Assembly: GCF_023065955.2 (NCBI RefSeq)
Contig: NW_026622897.1
Coordinates: forward strand, 7,693,001-7,757,000
DNA length: 64,000 nucleotides
Reading direction: 5' to 3'
Source of the DNA: Ursus arctos
Lineage: Eukaryota > Chordata > Mammalia > Carnivora > Ursidae
Made by a program: the position numbers and the translations under genes
Part shown: one piece after another, positions 10,619 to 22,379 of the stretch
Layout of the letters: each line of letters begins with the position of its first letter
How positions within the stretch are numbered: position 1 is the first letter of the stretch
The notes under the pieces: model-generated
What the model was told of the DNA's origin: nothing
What the model saw: only the letters and a program-made list of their open reading frames with translations
Database searches by the model: none

Positions 10619-10904
10619 CTGGAGAAAAGATTTTAGAAGATTCAGAGCACGTGCCTGAGGGTACATTTGTAAAGATTATATTTATATTTATATTTATAAT
10701 GATTATACTTACAGCAGCCAGGATGTTCTAGCCAACACGTAAAGAACAAATTTGTAAAGCCTCAGTACTAAAGACTGGAATATAAACTGAGTGTTTGGGT
10801 GACTGGCAAAGGTCCAGCAAAAAGAATAGAGCATTGTGTGCAACTCAGTGCCTCCTAGGAGAGAGCTCTGTAAATCCCTTGGAAGAAGGGAAGCTATCGA
10901 AACA

Positions 10905-10992
10905 AGTGGACATTCAGTTTATCCATCAAACACAAATTGAGCGTCTACGTTGTGCCTATACCGAGTGGCATTCTGTTAAGAAACAAGGAAAG
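10905..10992 (-). mobile_element. Probable L2 fossil
   Basis: 'cattcagtttatccatcaaacacaaattgagcgtctacgttgtgcc' resembles the 'aaatatttattgagcacctactatgtgccagg' part of antisense L2. Confidence 0.45.
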
Positions 10993-12379
10993 AGGAGGAG
11001 GTTACAGTCAACAGAAGAGTCAAGAGACCCCACAATAGAGCTCAGTCAAAAGTAGCCACACGATGGGCCACGGGGTACACTCCCACAGGAGTAGATCTCT
11101 TCCGCTAGAGCCCCCACCTAAATGAGCGCTTGTCTTACCCTCCCAGGAGAGAAGTGAGAGTTACAAGTTAGGAAACAGCCACTTTGAGGGATGGAGAGAT
11201 TGCTGACTGCCTAAGTACAAACAGGTTTGGGCGTTGCGGACTTGCACTCCTGAAAGCTTACCAGCTCTAACCCCAGGCCAGGAAGGGCACCATGTTCAAC
11301 AGGACTCAGAGGAGGGAGAATTTGCTTTCAGCTGAGCATATGTCACCTCATTATAAGAACAATTTACAGATACATGCTGTTGTCATGGGTTGAAAAACAG
11401 TTTGGAATGTAATTTGAGATATATATATATGTATATATATAAAATGGATAATATTGTATCACACGCTAGGTTCTGGATATAATGCCATTCTAACCACCGA
11501 ACTACGATAAAGAAAGTCTTTACAAGCTGACAAAGAAATATTAAATAATCCACCAATCATACACCTATCAATGAAATAAATTGCTTTTGCGATGCTGCTG
11601 AAATAGGGTGAAAAGGATAAGTGGGACTTCACTGTAAGCTCACAGCTCAGTTTGTTCCCGGCGATGTCAACTCTGAGCCGTTAACAATGTGTGCTCGTTA
11701 GTGACTAGCTGTGGCTTTTCTCCGACCAGGTCTTTGTGCTAGAGAGGAAGAGGGTGGTTATCACCACTAATTAAAATCGGTTATATAAAAGGAGTTAGAA
11801 AGCAAAGTACTCTTTTCATATAAGATAAGGGAAAACAAGTGGTAGAGAGTAGATTGCCACTTCCCTTAGGAAAATCATTCTGAACAAGAAATGGGAAGAA
11901 AACAAGTGTAATCATCACGCCAAATGCAAGCTTTTGAAGAGAAACTTTGGGGTCCCTTGAGGAAAGGGTTTGTTTCAATGCTGTCAGCATTCTTGTAACT
12001 GTATGGGAGTTTTAGACCCTTTCACCACTTCTTTTACTAAGACTTTCCAATGTATGAATTGACTTTCTTTACACAGGCTCGTGATGGGCTCACTTTGATT
12101 TACCTACACAACAGCCGGATGTGTAAGAGAGTTTGGGCTTCTGGGGAGATGGTCCTGGAAACGGGAGAACATAGGCTTTACATGTTGGCACTGAGCTGCC
12201 CGCATCCCGCCATGACTCTTGTCCTTGCATCCACACAGCTATCAAAAGGCCAAGAGGGTTCCACTCTGAGAAATTTCAGTGCTTCCTCCACTTAGGAGCC
12301 CACCCACCTGACTAGGGTTCTCCGTGCTGACCAGCCACATCAGGGAAATGGCCATTCCCTGACCTCCTCCGAGTTGAAC
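10993..12379. other. Unassigned stretch
   Basis: No named repeat or gene. A short TA run (listed separately) lies at 11417-11440. Confidence 0.5.
11417..11440. repeat. Short (TA)n tract
   Basis: About 24 bp of alternating TA with one G interruption (atatatatgtatatatat). Confidence 0.75.
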
Positions 12380-13440
12380 AGTAAAACGCACAGACATTTC
12401 TACTTTATTAGCTTGACGAGTTTTAACCTGTGCGCGCACACACTTACCCTCCACGTCCCTCAGGCTGTGGAACTGTTTCATCACTAGAAAGTTTCCGTGT
12501 ACCCCTTTGACGTAAACCCCTCAAATGTCCCTCCAGGCAGGAATCCACCAGTCTGATTTCTGTCACTATAGAGTGGGTTTCTGTTCCAGAGCCTCATATA
12601 AATGGAAGAGGACACTTTCGGTGTGGCTTCTTTCACTCAGCAAAATGTTTTCAAGCTCCATCTGTGTTGTTGAGACCATCGGTCATTTCTTCCTTTTCGT
12701 TGCTGAGTAGTGGGCATTGAATAAACGCCCTACAGTCTACTGATCCATTCTCCTGACAATGGACATTTGAGTTGTTCTCAGGTTTTGACTATTAATATTT
12801 GTGCACAGTTCTTGCTGTATATTTACTCATTTCTCTTCGGTCAACACCTAGAAGTGGAATTGCAATGACATAGGATAGATATGTTTAACTAAATGAGAAA
12901 ATGGCAGAACAGGCATGCACTCCCATAGCTCCACATCCTGGCCCACACTTGGAGTCCTCAGTCTTCTTAATTGTACCATACAAGTGGCTGTGTTGTGGTA
13001 CCTCATTGTGGTTTTAATTTGCATTTCTCTGATGACTAGTAATATTTAGCATTACTTTCAATATTTTGCAATGCTTACTGACTTTTCGGATCTCTTCCTT
13101 TGTGAACTATTTAAGTCTTTTGCTCGCTAGTAAATTGAGTTGCCTCTCTATTATTGAATTGTAGTTCTTCATATATTCTGTTTATAAGTCCTTTGTTAGC
13201 TGTCTATTACAAATACTTTCTCCTGGTCTGTGAATTCTCTGTTCATTTTCTTAACAATGATCTTAACAGGTCTGACTTTTTGGTGATCAGAAGTGTATAA
13301 TTTGATGAAAACCTATTTTTCATTGTTTTTTTCCTTTATGACTAGTGCTCTCTGGATCCATCTAAGAAATCTTTGGCTAACTAAAAGTTACAAAAAGTTA
13401 CAAAAATATTCTCCCATGTTTTCAACTAGAACAAAGTTTC
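12380..13440 (-). mobile_element. Fossil L1, 3' UTR and ORF2 C-terminal region
   Basis: Read on the plus strand this runs backward through L1: the UTR section near 'cagaaagtttcc'-like text, then 'cctcatataaatgg' and 'cttctttcactcagcaaaatgttttcaagctccatctgtgtt' (12590-12670), 'tgggccattctcc'-like ORF2 text, 'cctcattgtggttttaatttgcatttctctgatga' (12995-13035), and 'cctttgttagctgtctattacaaatactttctcc' (13190-13222). It continues at 14110 beyond an inserted block, so the two are one old insertion. Confidence 0.85.
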
Positions 13441-14109
13441 CTGACCTTTTTTACATTATTGTCCCCATGTGAGTTTCCTAAGGCTTCCATAACAAAGTAA
13501 CAAACTGGGGGGCTTAACACAATAGAAATGTATACTTTCAAAGTTCTGGAGGATAGAATTCCAAAATCAAGGTGTTGGCAGAGCCTTGCTCTCTCTCCCA
13601 GCTCTAGGGGAGGATCCTTCCTTGCCCTCTGGCCAGCTTCTGCTGGTTTGCCAGGAATCCTCGGCTTGTAACATTTCGTGCAATCTCTTCTCTGTCTTCA
13701 CAGTGGCCTTCTCCCCTGTGTGTCTGTCTCTATATCTCTTCTCCTCTTCTTATAAGGACACTAGTCATATTGTGTTAGGGACTTACCCTACTCCAGTGTG
13801 ACCTCGCCTTAGCTTCTTAATTACATCTGCAAAGACCCTATTTCCACACAAGATCACTTTGACAGATACCAGGGCTTGACTTCAGCATAAGTTTTTTGGG
13901 AGACACAATTCATACCAACAGTATTTCCAGAGCCATCTTTTTAGATATTCTCTTTCTAATCAGCCCAGTCCCCTCACATGAAATATGTTAATATCCACAG
14001 ATATAATGTATATCTGTTCTTGTACTATGACCCTTTGGAGGGCCACAAACTGTTGTTGTAACATCCAAGATTTTTTTTACCCTCCAAGGGCTGTTTTTCA
14101 CCCCCTTTC
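13441..14109. repeat. Block inserted into the fossil L1
   Basis: The L1 reads up to about 13440 ('cccatgttttcaactagaa') and resumes near 14110 with text that directly follows it in L1. The intervening 670 bp hold an MLT1-like LTR (13470-13915) and about 195 bp after it that I cannot assign. The insert is therefore younger than the L1. Confidence 0.6.
13470..13915 (-). mobile_element. MLT1-like solo LTR (ERVL-MaLR)
   Basis: In reverse orientation it follows the MLT1 order: 'gtgagtttcctaaggcttccataacaaagtaac', 'ggcttaacacaatagaaat', 'agttctggaggatagaattcc', 'aaaatcaaggtgttggcagagcc', 'tcttcttataaggacactagtcat', 'cttaattacatctgcaaagaccctatttcc', ending near 'gacacaattcataccaaca'. No internal retroviral sequence is present, so it is a solo LTR. 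Confidence 0.8.
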
Positions 14110-16560
14110 ACAGTCAGATATATTAGCCATCTCTAATTCATTTTTGTGTATAGTGTGAGGTTTAGGTTGAAGGTCACCTCTCTGTATGGATATCTAGTGG
14201 TTCCAGCACTGTCTGTTAAAAGCCTTTCGTTCTGTCATTGAATTGCTTTGGCACTGTGCTCTCAAGGTGCAGTTTTATTTCTGAACTCACTGAGCTGTGT
14301 ATCTCTACACCAATAGCACATGGTGTGTATATGAGGCAGCTTTATAGTATGGCTCTTCTTTTTAAAGATTATGTTAGCTATTCTACGTTCTTTGAATATC
14401 TAAATAAATTTTAGAAATGACATGCCAGTTTCTACACACACACACGAAGGCTACTGGGTTTTACTGGAATCATGTTGAACGTGTAGATTAATTTGAGGAG
14501 AACCATCATCTCAGCAATATTGAGTCTTCCAATCCATGATCATGATATAACTCTTCATTTAATTTGGATCCCCATTAATGTCTCTCAGCAATGTTTTTGT
14601 ATTTTTGTGTTTTGTCAGTATACAGATTTTACACATCTTTTGTTAATTTTACGTGCTATTCTAAATGATATTGAAGTTCATTTTAAAAGAAGTTTATTGC
14701 CGGTACATAGAAATGCAATTACTTTTTGTATATTGACTTTGAATTCTACAACCTTACTGAACTCACTTATTCGTTCTAGTGGTTTTATATAGATTCTTTA
14801 GGGCTGTCTATGTATATAACATGTTGTCTATGAACAAAGACACTTTTTTCATCCTTTTTCAAGCTATATGAGCTTTATTTCTTTTACTTGATTTATTACC
14901 CTGGGTAGGACCTCCCATTCAATGTCAAGTAGAACTAGTGAGAGTGGGCATCTCTGCTTTGTTTCTAATCTTAGGGGAAATTTTTTCAGATTTCACCCCT
15001 AAGTAAGATGTTAGCTGTAGGTTTTTTGTAGATGCCCTTTATCAGACTGAAAAAGTTTCTTTTTATTTGCAGTCTGCTGAGAGATTTTTTTTCTTAAATA
15101 AATGGGTGTTACATTTTGACAAATCTTTTTTTCTCTATGGAGATTTGTGATTTTTTCCTTTATTTTTCTAATCTGGTAAGTTATAGTAACCGATACTGAT
15201 TTTCAAATCTTGAACTGATCTTATATTTATGAAACAAATATCAGTTGACCGCGAGGTATTAACTTTTTATATGTCACTGAATTAAATTTGCTAGTTCCTC
15301 GATTAGGTTTGTGCATTCATCAGGGGGTCGGTTTGTAGTTTGCTTGTAGTGTCATTAGTTTTGGTGCCAAGGTAATTCTGGTCTCATAAGATAAATTGGG
15401 TAGTATTATCTCCTCTACTATTTTTTGAAAAAAAATTGTTTAGGTTTGGTATTATTTTTCCTTAAATGTTTAGTAGAACTTACCCATGTAACCAGCTAGG
15501 CTTTCCATAGAGAACAGATTTTAAGTTATGAATTCAATATTTTTCATAAATATTAGTCTATTAAGATTTACTTTTTCTTCTTGTGTCAGTTTTGTTAATT
15601 TATATCTTTCAAGAAATTTATTCATTTTATTTAAGTTGTTGAATTTACTAGCATAAATTTGTACTTTATATTTCCTTTTGATCCTTAGAATGTCCGTAGG
15701 CATTTGAATTTTGAAAGTCTCGAGTAGTTTCACTTCTTAATTCCTTATTTTGGTAATTTGCACTTTCTTTTTTACTTGTTAAGTCTTGGTGTTTCTCATT
15801 AACTAAACTTGTCAAAGAACCAAATTTTAGCTTCATTGTCTTTCTCTATCATAAATTTTCTGTCTTAATTTATTATGTTTCATGTCTTTATTATTTCTCT
15901 TGCTTTGGTTGAATTTGCTCTTTTTCTAGCTTCTTAAAATGAAAAATTCATCATTTTTTCTTTTCTGGTGTAAGTATTAAAGCTATAAATTTCCTTCAAG
16001 CCCTGCTTTAGAGGCGTCCCACAAGTTTTTTGTGTGTTCTGTTTTCATTCACATTCAGTTCAAAATATCTTCTCATTTTCTTCCTGGTTTCTTCTTTTGT
16101 CCACAGGTTATCTAGAAGTGTGTTGTTTAATTTCCAAATAAATCAGAGGTCTTTTAATAAACGAGATAGCTCTGTTATTAATTTTCTACTTTAATTCTAT
16201 TATAGACTGTAGGATTTCTCTCTTTCTTTCTTTTTAAAATTTACTGAGGCTCATTGTATGGTCCAACATACAGTCTATATTGGTGAATATTCCATATGCA
16301 TTTAAGCATGAGTACTCTGTAGTTTTTGCAGATCGTGTCCTAAAAGGTTAATTAGGTCAAGTTGTTAATTTATATCTTTCTGTTCTCTTTTATATCCTTT
16401 CTATCTACTTTTTTTTGTCAGTTACTGAGAATGTTGAAATCTCCAAATACAGTTGTAGATTTGTCTATTTTTCCTTTAAGTTTTATCAGCATTACTGTCA
16501 TTTTGTTTTGTAGCTTTGTTATGAAGTGCACATATATTGAACATTGTTATCTTTATGCTA
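14110..16560 (-). mobile_element. Fossil L1, ORF2 continued
   Basis: Continuation of the element at 12380. In plus-strand order: 'aattcatttttgtgtatagtgtgagg' (14137-14162), 'tatggatatctagtggttccagcact' (14185-14210), 'agtgagagtgggcatc' (about 14937-14952, the reverse of the ORF2 'GCPLSPLL' codons), and 'gaagtgtgttgtttaatttcc' (16115-16135). It ends near 16560 with sequence from the N-terminal part of ORF2. All frames are broken. Confidence 0.85.
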
Positions 16561-18437
16561 TTACCACAATATCTTGGATACTGTAGCTTTATAATAAATC
16601 TTGAAGTCAGTACTGTAAGTCTTCCAACTTTCCTTTTGTCCTTTCGAAGTTATTTGGCTATTCTAGGTTTGTTTCATTTCAAAATGAATTTTAAAATCAG
16701 TATCTACAAAAATTCTGGGATTTTGACTGGGGTAACTTTGAATCTATTATCAATTTAGGTATAATTGACATCTTAACAATGTTGAGTCTTCCAGTTTATG
16801 AATGTGTGATATATATCTCACATTCATAAATCTTTGTTTATTTAAATTTTTCATTTCTCTCAGAAATGTTACATGGTTTTCAGTTACAAGTCTTTTGCAC
16901 ATTACCTACTAGATTTATCTCTTTATATTTATCTCTAAATATTTCCTGTTTTGATATGATTGTAAATGGTAGGGTTTTTTTTTTTTCTGTTTCTGATTGT
17001 TAGTGTAAAGAAATGCAATTGATTTTTATATATTAATCTCATATCATGCATTCACTTATAAGTTCTAGTGCCTTTTTGTAGATTCCATAAGATTTTTTCC
17101 ATATAGATGATCAAGTACCTATGAATACAGATAGTGTTATCTCTCCCTTTATAGGCTACATGCCTTTTATATCTTTTCTTTGTTGTATTACGTGTCCAGA
17201 ACCTTCAGTGAAATATTGAATAGAAGTGGTGAGAGCAGACATCCTTGTTTTGTTCCTTATTTTAGAGGAAAAGTATTCAACATTTCACCATTAAATATGA
17301 TGTTAGCTCCAGATGCCCCTGATCAAATTGAGATAGTTGTCCTCTAGTCCTAAGTGGCCAAGAGTTTTTATGAGGAATGAATGTTAAATTTTGTCAGATA
17401 CTTTTTTTGCATCTATTAAGATAATTGGACAATTTTTCTTCTTTTCTTTTCTCTTTCTTCCCCAGTCTATCATGGTGAATTATATTGATTTTCAGAGGTA
17501 TTATTAACCCGGCATTCTTGTGATAAGCCTCACTTGGTCATGATGCGTTGTTTTGATGTATATTGTTGGATTTGATTTTATAAAATTTTGTTAAATTTTC
17601 CAGCCATGCATTTTTCTTTTCTTATGATGTTCATGTTTTGTCTTATAATGTTTTGGATTACACCAGATTAAGGCTAGCCCCATAGAATGAATTGGGAGAC
17701 ATTTCCTTCCTTTCAATTTCTTGAAGATTTTGTACAGAATTGCTGTTATTGATTCTGTAAATATTTGGTATAATTCATCAGTGAAGCCATTTGGGCCTGG
17801 ATTTTGGATGTGTGTGCAGGACAATTTTTAACCTCAAATTTAATTTCTCTAATAGATACAGTCTGTTTAGCTTATCTCTTTGCTCTTGAATAAACTCTGA
17901 ACATTTGTATCTTTCATGAAGTTGGTGCTTTTCATATAAGTTGTCATATTGGCATAACCTGTTCGTAGTATTCGTTCATTATCTTTTTAGTATCTGTAGA
18001 ATTCTTACTGATGACACCTCTCTCATTGCCAATAGTGGTAACTCATGCTTTCTCTTTTATTCCTGATCAATGTGGTCTTAGCTTCACTGGTTATATTTGA
18101 TCTTTTTCAAAGAACCAACTTTTGCTTTCCTTGATTTTCTCCATTGTTTTTCTATTTTCAATTTCACTGATTTCCATTCTGCTCTTTATTCTTTCCTTTC
18201 TTCTCCATATTTTGGACTTCATTTGCTTTTCTTCCCCTAGTTTTGTAATGTGTAAGCTGAGGTCTCAAATTTTTTAAAAATCTTCTTTTCTCTTATAGGT
18301 GTTTAGTGCTATGAATTTCCCTCAAAGTAACAGTTTAGCGCACCCTACAAGCTGTAATATGTTGTAGTTTCATTTTTATTCAGTTCAAAATACTCTCTTT
18401 CCCTTTTATTTCTGCTTTGACTTACAGTATATTAAGA
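16560..18437 (-). mobile_element. Second fossil L1, antisense part
   Basis: At about 16560 the sequence jumps back to a more 3' point of ORF2 ('ctgtagctttataataaatcttgaag'), repeating territory already passed at 14330. It then runs antisense through 'gtggtgagagcagacatccttgttttgttcc' (17227-17257) and 'tgaagccatttgggcctggattttgg' (17782-17807) to 18437. It is therefore a separate copy beside the first. It is probably the inverted half of the element that continues in sense from 18438. Confidence 0.8.
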
Positions 18438-18985
18438 TATAAAATAGCAAATAAACATATGAAAAGTTGCACATATTCACAGACTTGGATACAAATGTTC
18501 ATAGCAGTTTATTTGTAATCGCAGAGAATTGGGAATGACCTAAATGTGCATCAACAAGTGAATGGATTTTTTGAAAAACCAAAACTGTTCATACAATGGT
18601 ACACTTCTCAACAATAAAAAGGAATAACTATTGATACATGCAACAACATGAATGAACCTCAAAATTATGCTGCATGAGAGATGAGAGATAAGAAGAGCAT
18701 GCACTGTATTGTTCCACTAATATAAAATCCTGGAAAATGCAAACTACTTTATACTGGCACAAAGTAGATGATTTGGCTAGGGAAAGTGAGAGAGGACAGG
18801 GAAGGGCAGGAGGGAAGGATTCCCAAGGAGCAAGAGGAAACTTCTGGGAGAAATGGACATGTTTATTATGTTGACTGTGATGATGATCTCACAGGTGCAT
18901 GCATGTGTCAAAACCTATCGTATTTTACATGTTAAATGTACGTAATTTACTGCATGTGAACTATACCTCAACACAGCCCTTAAAG
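18438..18985 (+). mobile_element. Fossil L1 3' end, sense part
   Basis: Begins 'aaaatagcaaataaacatatgaaaagttgcac', jumps within ORF2 to 'atacaaatgttcatagcagtttattt', then gives the C-terminal codons, the UTR ('atgatgatctcacaggtgcatgc') and 'gtgaactatacctcaacacagcc' before a weak A-rich end. A sense 3' end placed directly after an antisense ORF2 block fits a 5'-inverted insertion with loss of sequence at the joint, but two separate insertions remain possible. Confidence 0.75.
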
Positions 18986-20469
18986 AAAAACGCAATCCAG
19001 AAAAGAACAGTGAGTTATCACTGCTCAAAATACTGGGGCAGCTCCAGTGACTAGATTATCTTGTCAGAGACTCCCTCTTTCCCTACTTCAGGGGTTTTGC
19101 AATCTTTGACTCAGTTTCTGTGTCTTCTTGCTCCTCCTTTACCCCCTCTGTTTTACTGCCCTGTATGTGTGTGTCTCTGTGTGTGTGTCTATGTGTGTGT
19201 GTGCTTATGTGTTGGGGGGGTATTAAAACTCCCTAAGAGAAGATCACAGTCAGAATATCACAGTCAGTATTCATGAAGGAGCCTGGCTGCCTCAGAGGTC
19301 ATGAGACCTTGTTTATCTGGTGTATATGGTTACCCTTGTTAGATTAGTGTGTGCAGTGTCTTGTTCAATCTGTTGTCACCAGGGCACCATGAAGGAAAGC
19401 AAAGGAGCCTGGGTACCTTTGGCTGCTTCCCTGAGAGAGGGCTGTGGCTAAGGGGGTTTCTCAGGCTCATTTCCTCCTCCCTGGCACAAATAAGGCCAGA
19501 TCTCCAGATCGAGACTATTCACATGGGCCCCTGGGAAGTCAGGCAACCCTTCTATGTACCAGGTCCCTGAAATGGGCTTAGCAGCTCTCTGCAATCCTTC
19601 TCCTTGGAGACAGGAGCTCCCAAGGCGGTGAGCACTTAGGCCCTTGCTGCTGGGCCAGAACAGCAGGCAGAACGGACACACTGCTGAGCTACCTCCAAAG
19701 CACAAATGGTTCTCAGGCACAACACATTACATAAACAAAATGTTCCTGTATTCTCCCCGCGGTCAACTCCTGGATAGCAGAAAAGGTTAAGAATATAATA
19801 TATCTGCAGATCTGAAGTCTTACACAAACGTGTGACAACGAAGGGGGAAGGGCAGTCATTGTTTGAAAGTGGAGATTATGCTCTATTGTCTCCAAAGGTT
19901 GCATGCTGAAGAGAAAGGTCACACTCAGAAAGAGGCTCTCCCTGGTCAAACCCAGACCTCTTCATCTCTGCTGTTTTCTCCAAGGTCCAGGAACAACATC
20001 ACCCTGGTGTGTGAGTTTGTTTTAGTTCTTTGAGTCGCTGCTTCTGCCAAGAAACTCCTTGCCGCCTCTTTGTCCTGCCTGCTCGTGGTTCCACTTGTCA
20101 GTTCCACATAAAGAATCAAGAGCCCATCACAGAGCGGAAGGGAGATGTGGAAGCATGAATGTTTGTTATCATTAAACTCACTTACGTCCTTCTGAAATGT
20201 GTCACACATGTGTAAAAGGACAGACATAGGAGATGAAAGTTCCCCAACACAAAGGCAGTGGACCCACAGCTTTGCAATAAATCTTGTTGTTTTTCTTTTT
20301 TTATTCCCCTTTCTCCTTTCAAAGAGTTTGTTTTTCAGTGACTATTCCTGAACAAGTAATGTGACATAGAATGGACATTACAAAATGAGGGGTGAAGAGG
20401 AAGCTGAAAACTGGGAACAGATGTAAATTAAAGAGTCACGTCCTGGCCTACAGCGGCGAGCACCGCAGT
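18986..20469. other. Unassigned stretch
   Basis: Contains a TG-rich tract and otherwise ordinary DNA of moderate GC content between 19340 and 20230. Open frames of 63-93 codons on both strands overlap and have no recognisable motif. Confidence 0.5.
19163..19208. repeat. Interrupted (TG)n microsatellite
   Basis: Three short TG runs separated by TCTC, TCTA and CTTA interruptions, followed by a run of 7 G at 19214-19220. Confidence 0.8.
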
Positions 20470-20825
20470 TAGCACTGTCGTAGCTGGAACCATGTACCAC
20501 ACACGGGGTGGCTATGAACAGCAGCAACTTTGTTCTCGTTCTTCTGGAGGCTGGAAGTCCAGGATCGGGGAGCCAGCATGGTTGGGTGAGGGCCTCCTTC
20601 TGGGTCACAGACTTCTTGTGTCCTCACAGGGCAGAACGGCAAGGGAGCTCTCCACAGCCTCTTTTATTCGGATGCTGATCCTATTCGTGAGGGTTCTGTC
20701 CTCATGACCTAGTCGCCCCTCCCAAAGGCCCCACCTTCCACTGTCATCCGCTTGGGCGTTAGATTTTCAGCAAATGAATTCTGGGAAAACAGAGACACTC
20801 AGACCATAGCCGTAGCCATTGCTGA
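20470..20825 (-). mobile_element. MLT1-like solo LTR (ERVL-MaLR)
   Basis: Reverse-orientation MLT1 order: 'cttctggaggctggaagtccaggatcgg', 'gtgagggcctccttctgg', 'cttgtgtcctcacagggcaga', 'cctcttttattcgg', 'gtcctcatgacctagtcgcccctcccaaaggccccacctt', and 'gcaaatgaattctggg'. Diverged at its left end. Confidence 0.75.
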
Positions 20826-20844
20826 AGACCAGGGTACTTCACCA

Positions 20845-20882
20845 TACACGCACGCGTGCACACACACACAGGCACACAGAGG
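20845..20882. repeat. (CA)n tract
   Basis: Imperfect CA/CG alternation (acacgcacgcgtgcacac and onward), directly after the MLT1-like LTR. Confidence 0.8.
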
Positions 20883-21054
20883 ACAAATCAAAAGCAACAA
20901 AACACACAGAATTTAGAATCGCCTGACTGGGGCCATGGCTCAGCCAGGACACTTACCAGTTCTGAGCAAGCTCAGAACTCTTCAGACTCCAAGTTGCATC
21001 AGCAAATGGGGGTAACAAAGATACCCGACCTACTCATTTCCCAAGGATATTGTA

Positions 21055-21262
21055 AGAATGACATTGTAGGGCCGCCTGGGTGGCCCAGTCGGTTAAGCGT
21101 CTGCCTTCGATTCAAGTCATGGTCCCGGAGTCCTGGGATGGAGCCCCACACTGGGCTCCCTGCTCAATGGGGAGTCTGTTTCTCCCTCTGCCCCTCCCCC
21201 CTGCTCTCTCTTTTTCAAATAAATACATAAAACTTTAAAAAAACACACAGAAGAATAACATT
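21055..21262 (+). mobile_element. SINEC element with target duplication
   Basis: The body runs from about 21068 to 21247: 'gggccgcctgggtggcccag', 'tcggttaagcgtctgcc' (A box), the 'ttcaagtcatggtcccgg' section, 'gggctccctgctcaatgggg' and an 'aaataaatacataaaac' tail. Flanks agaatgacatt (21055-21065) and agaataacatt (21252-21262) differ at one position, marking an aged target duplication. Confidence 0.93.
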
Positions 21263-21344
21263 ATGTAGTTACTGTATGCCATAATCTTTTTCACTTATGT
21301 AATTCCCTATGAAATAGCAATAATCTTTTAATGAAGGAGGAGTT

Positions 21345-21415
21345 TCCTTTATTCACCCCTTCCACAACCATTTATTGAGTGCCTACTGTGTGCCAGACAT
21401 TCCTCCTTCTCCTTT
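21345..21415 (-). mobile_element. Short L2 fossil
   Basis: 'accatttattgagtgcctactgtgtgccagacatt' is the well-conserved antisense L2 end. Confidence 0.6.
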
Positions 21416-22100
21416 ACAGTTATCCTTTTAGTTTTCCAGATTTTGGCATAAATGAAGATTTTATTGCTTCTACCTCTTCCCTGTAACTTCTATATATATA
21501 AACTTGTAAAGAAGCTACGGATACATAAAACACACACGCAGAGAGAAAAACAGACCATGTGAATGTTACTGACAAAGGCAGGTGCCAAGCAAGCCAAGAT
21601 AAAAATGAAATGTAAGAATAACAGTGACTTACTCAGAAAAACTCTACACTAGAGGATTTTAGGGAGAGAAACTGCAACTCATTCTTCCTATAGCAACTTC
21701 ATAATCTGTGCTCTGAAAAGGAAAAACAGAGTTTTAACCTTTGTCATCATCGTTTTATCAGAGCTTTCAAGCCATTGTGATCTGTCATCCCACACTGTAA
21801 ATTTCCTCCTGATCTTCCACATTCGGAAATACTTTCCATTTTAAGGATGTGGGGCGTCCACATGTTTGATCCTACTCCTCGTGTCAAGTTTCTCCAGCCC
21901 CAGGCTGTCCGTGGTACTAAGTCAGTATCTAAGCTCAAGAAGACAAAAACAAGAGGCCAGAAACAGCTCAGAGCTCCCAGTCAGCTTCATCTTGCACTTT
22001 CCTGCTTTTCAAAAGTGCTTCGTGAATAAACAGTAAAAACTTCTCTCCAAAATTGGAGGATGATTAAAGATCCACGGTTTTTCTCCTATATAATTTAGAG
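21416..22100. other. Unassigned stretch
   Basis: No named repeat. Short overlapping open frames at 21747-22029 on both strands lack any motif. Confidence 0.5.
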
Positions 22101-22152
22101 TTTGTCTAATTTTGTCTAATTTGTTAATTTGTCTAATAAATAGACAAATTAA
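22101..22152. repeat. Triple direct repeat ending in a perfect hairpin
   Basis: The decamer tttgtctaat occurs at 22101-22110, 22111-22120 and 22128-22137. The last copy is part of a perfect inverted repeat: ttaatttgtcta (22124-22135), 5-nt loop (22136-22140), tagacaaattaa (22141-22152). Confidence 0.85.
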
Positions 22153-22379
22153 TTTTAATTCAAAACAAAATAATCACCGCTTTAGCTTCACGTATTCGTT
22201 ACCTGACTTCAAGTAAAATTTTTGAAAAAAAAAATATGTGCTATAAACCTTTGGTTGCTCTTTTATGTCTGGGGAATGGCTTCTTTCCTTTTAAAGTGCT
22301 TGATAGCACCTCTTGTTTACATTTTTATCGTATCTGTTTCTTTGCAAATTAGGAAAATGATAAAACAATACAACAACTT

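Noticed and set aside
19010..19060. Text reminiscent of a Y RNA ('agtgagttatc')
   Set aside because: Only about a dozen bases match and the rest of the RNA is absent.
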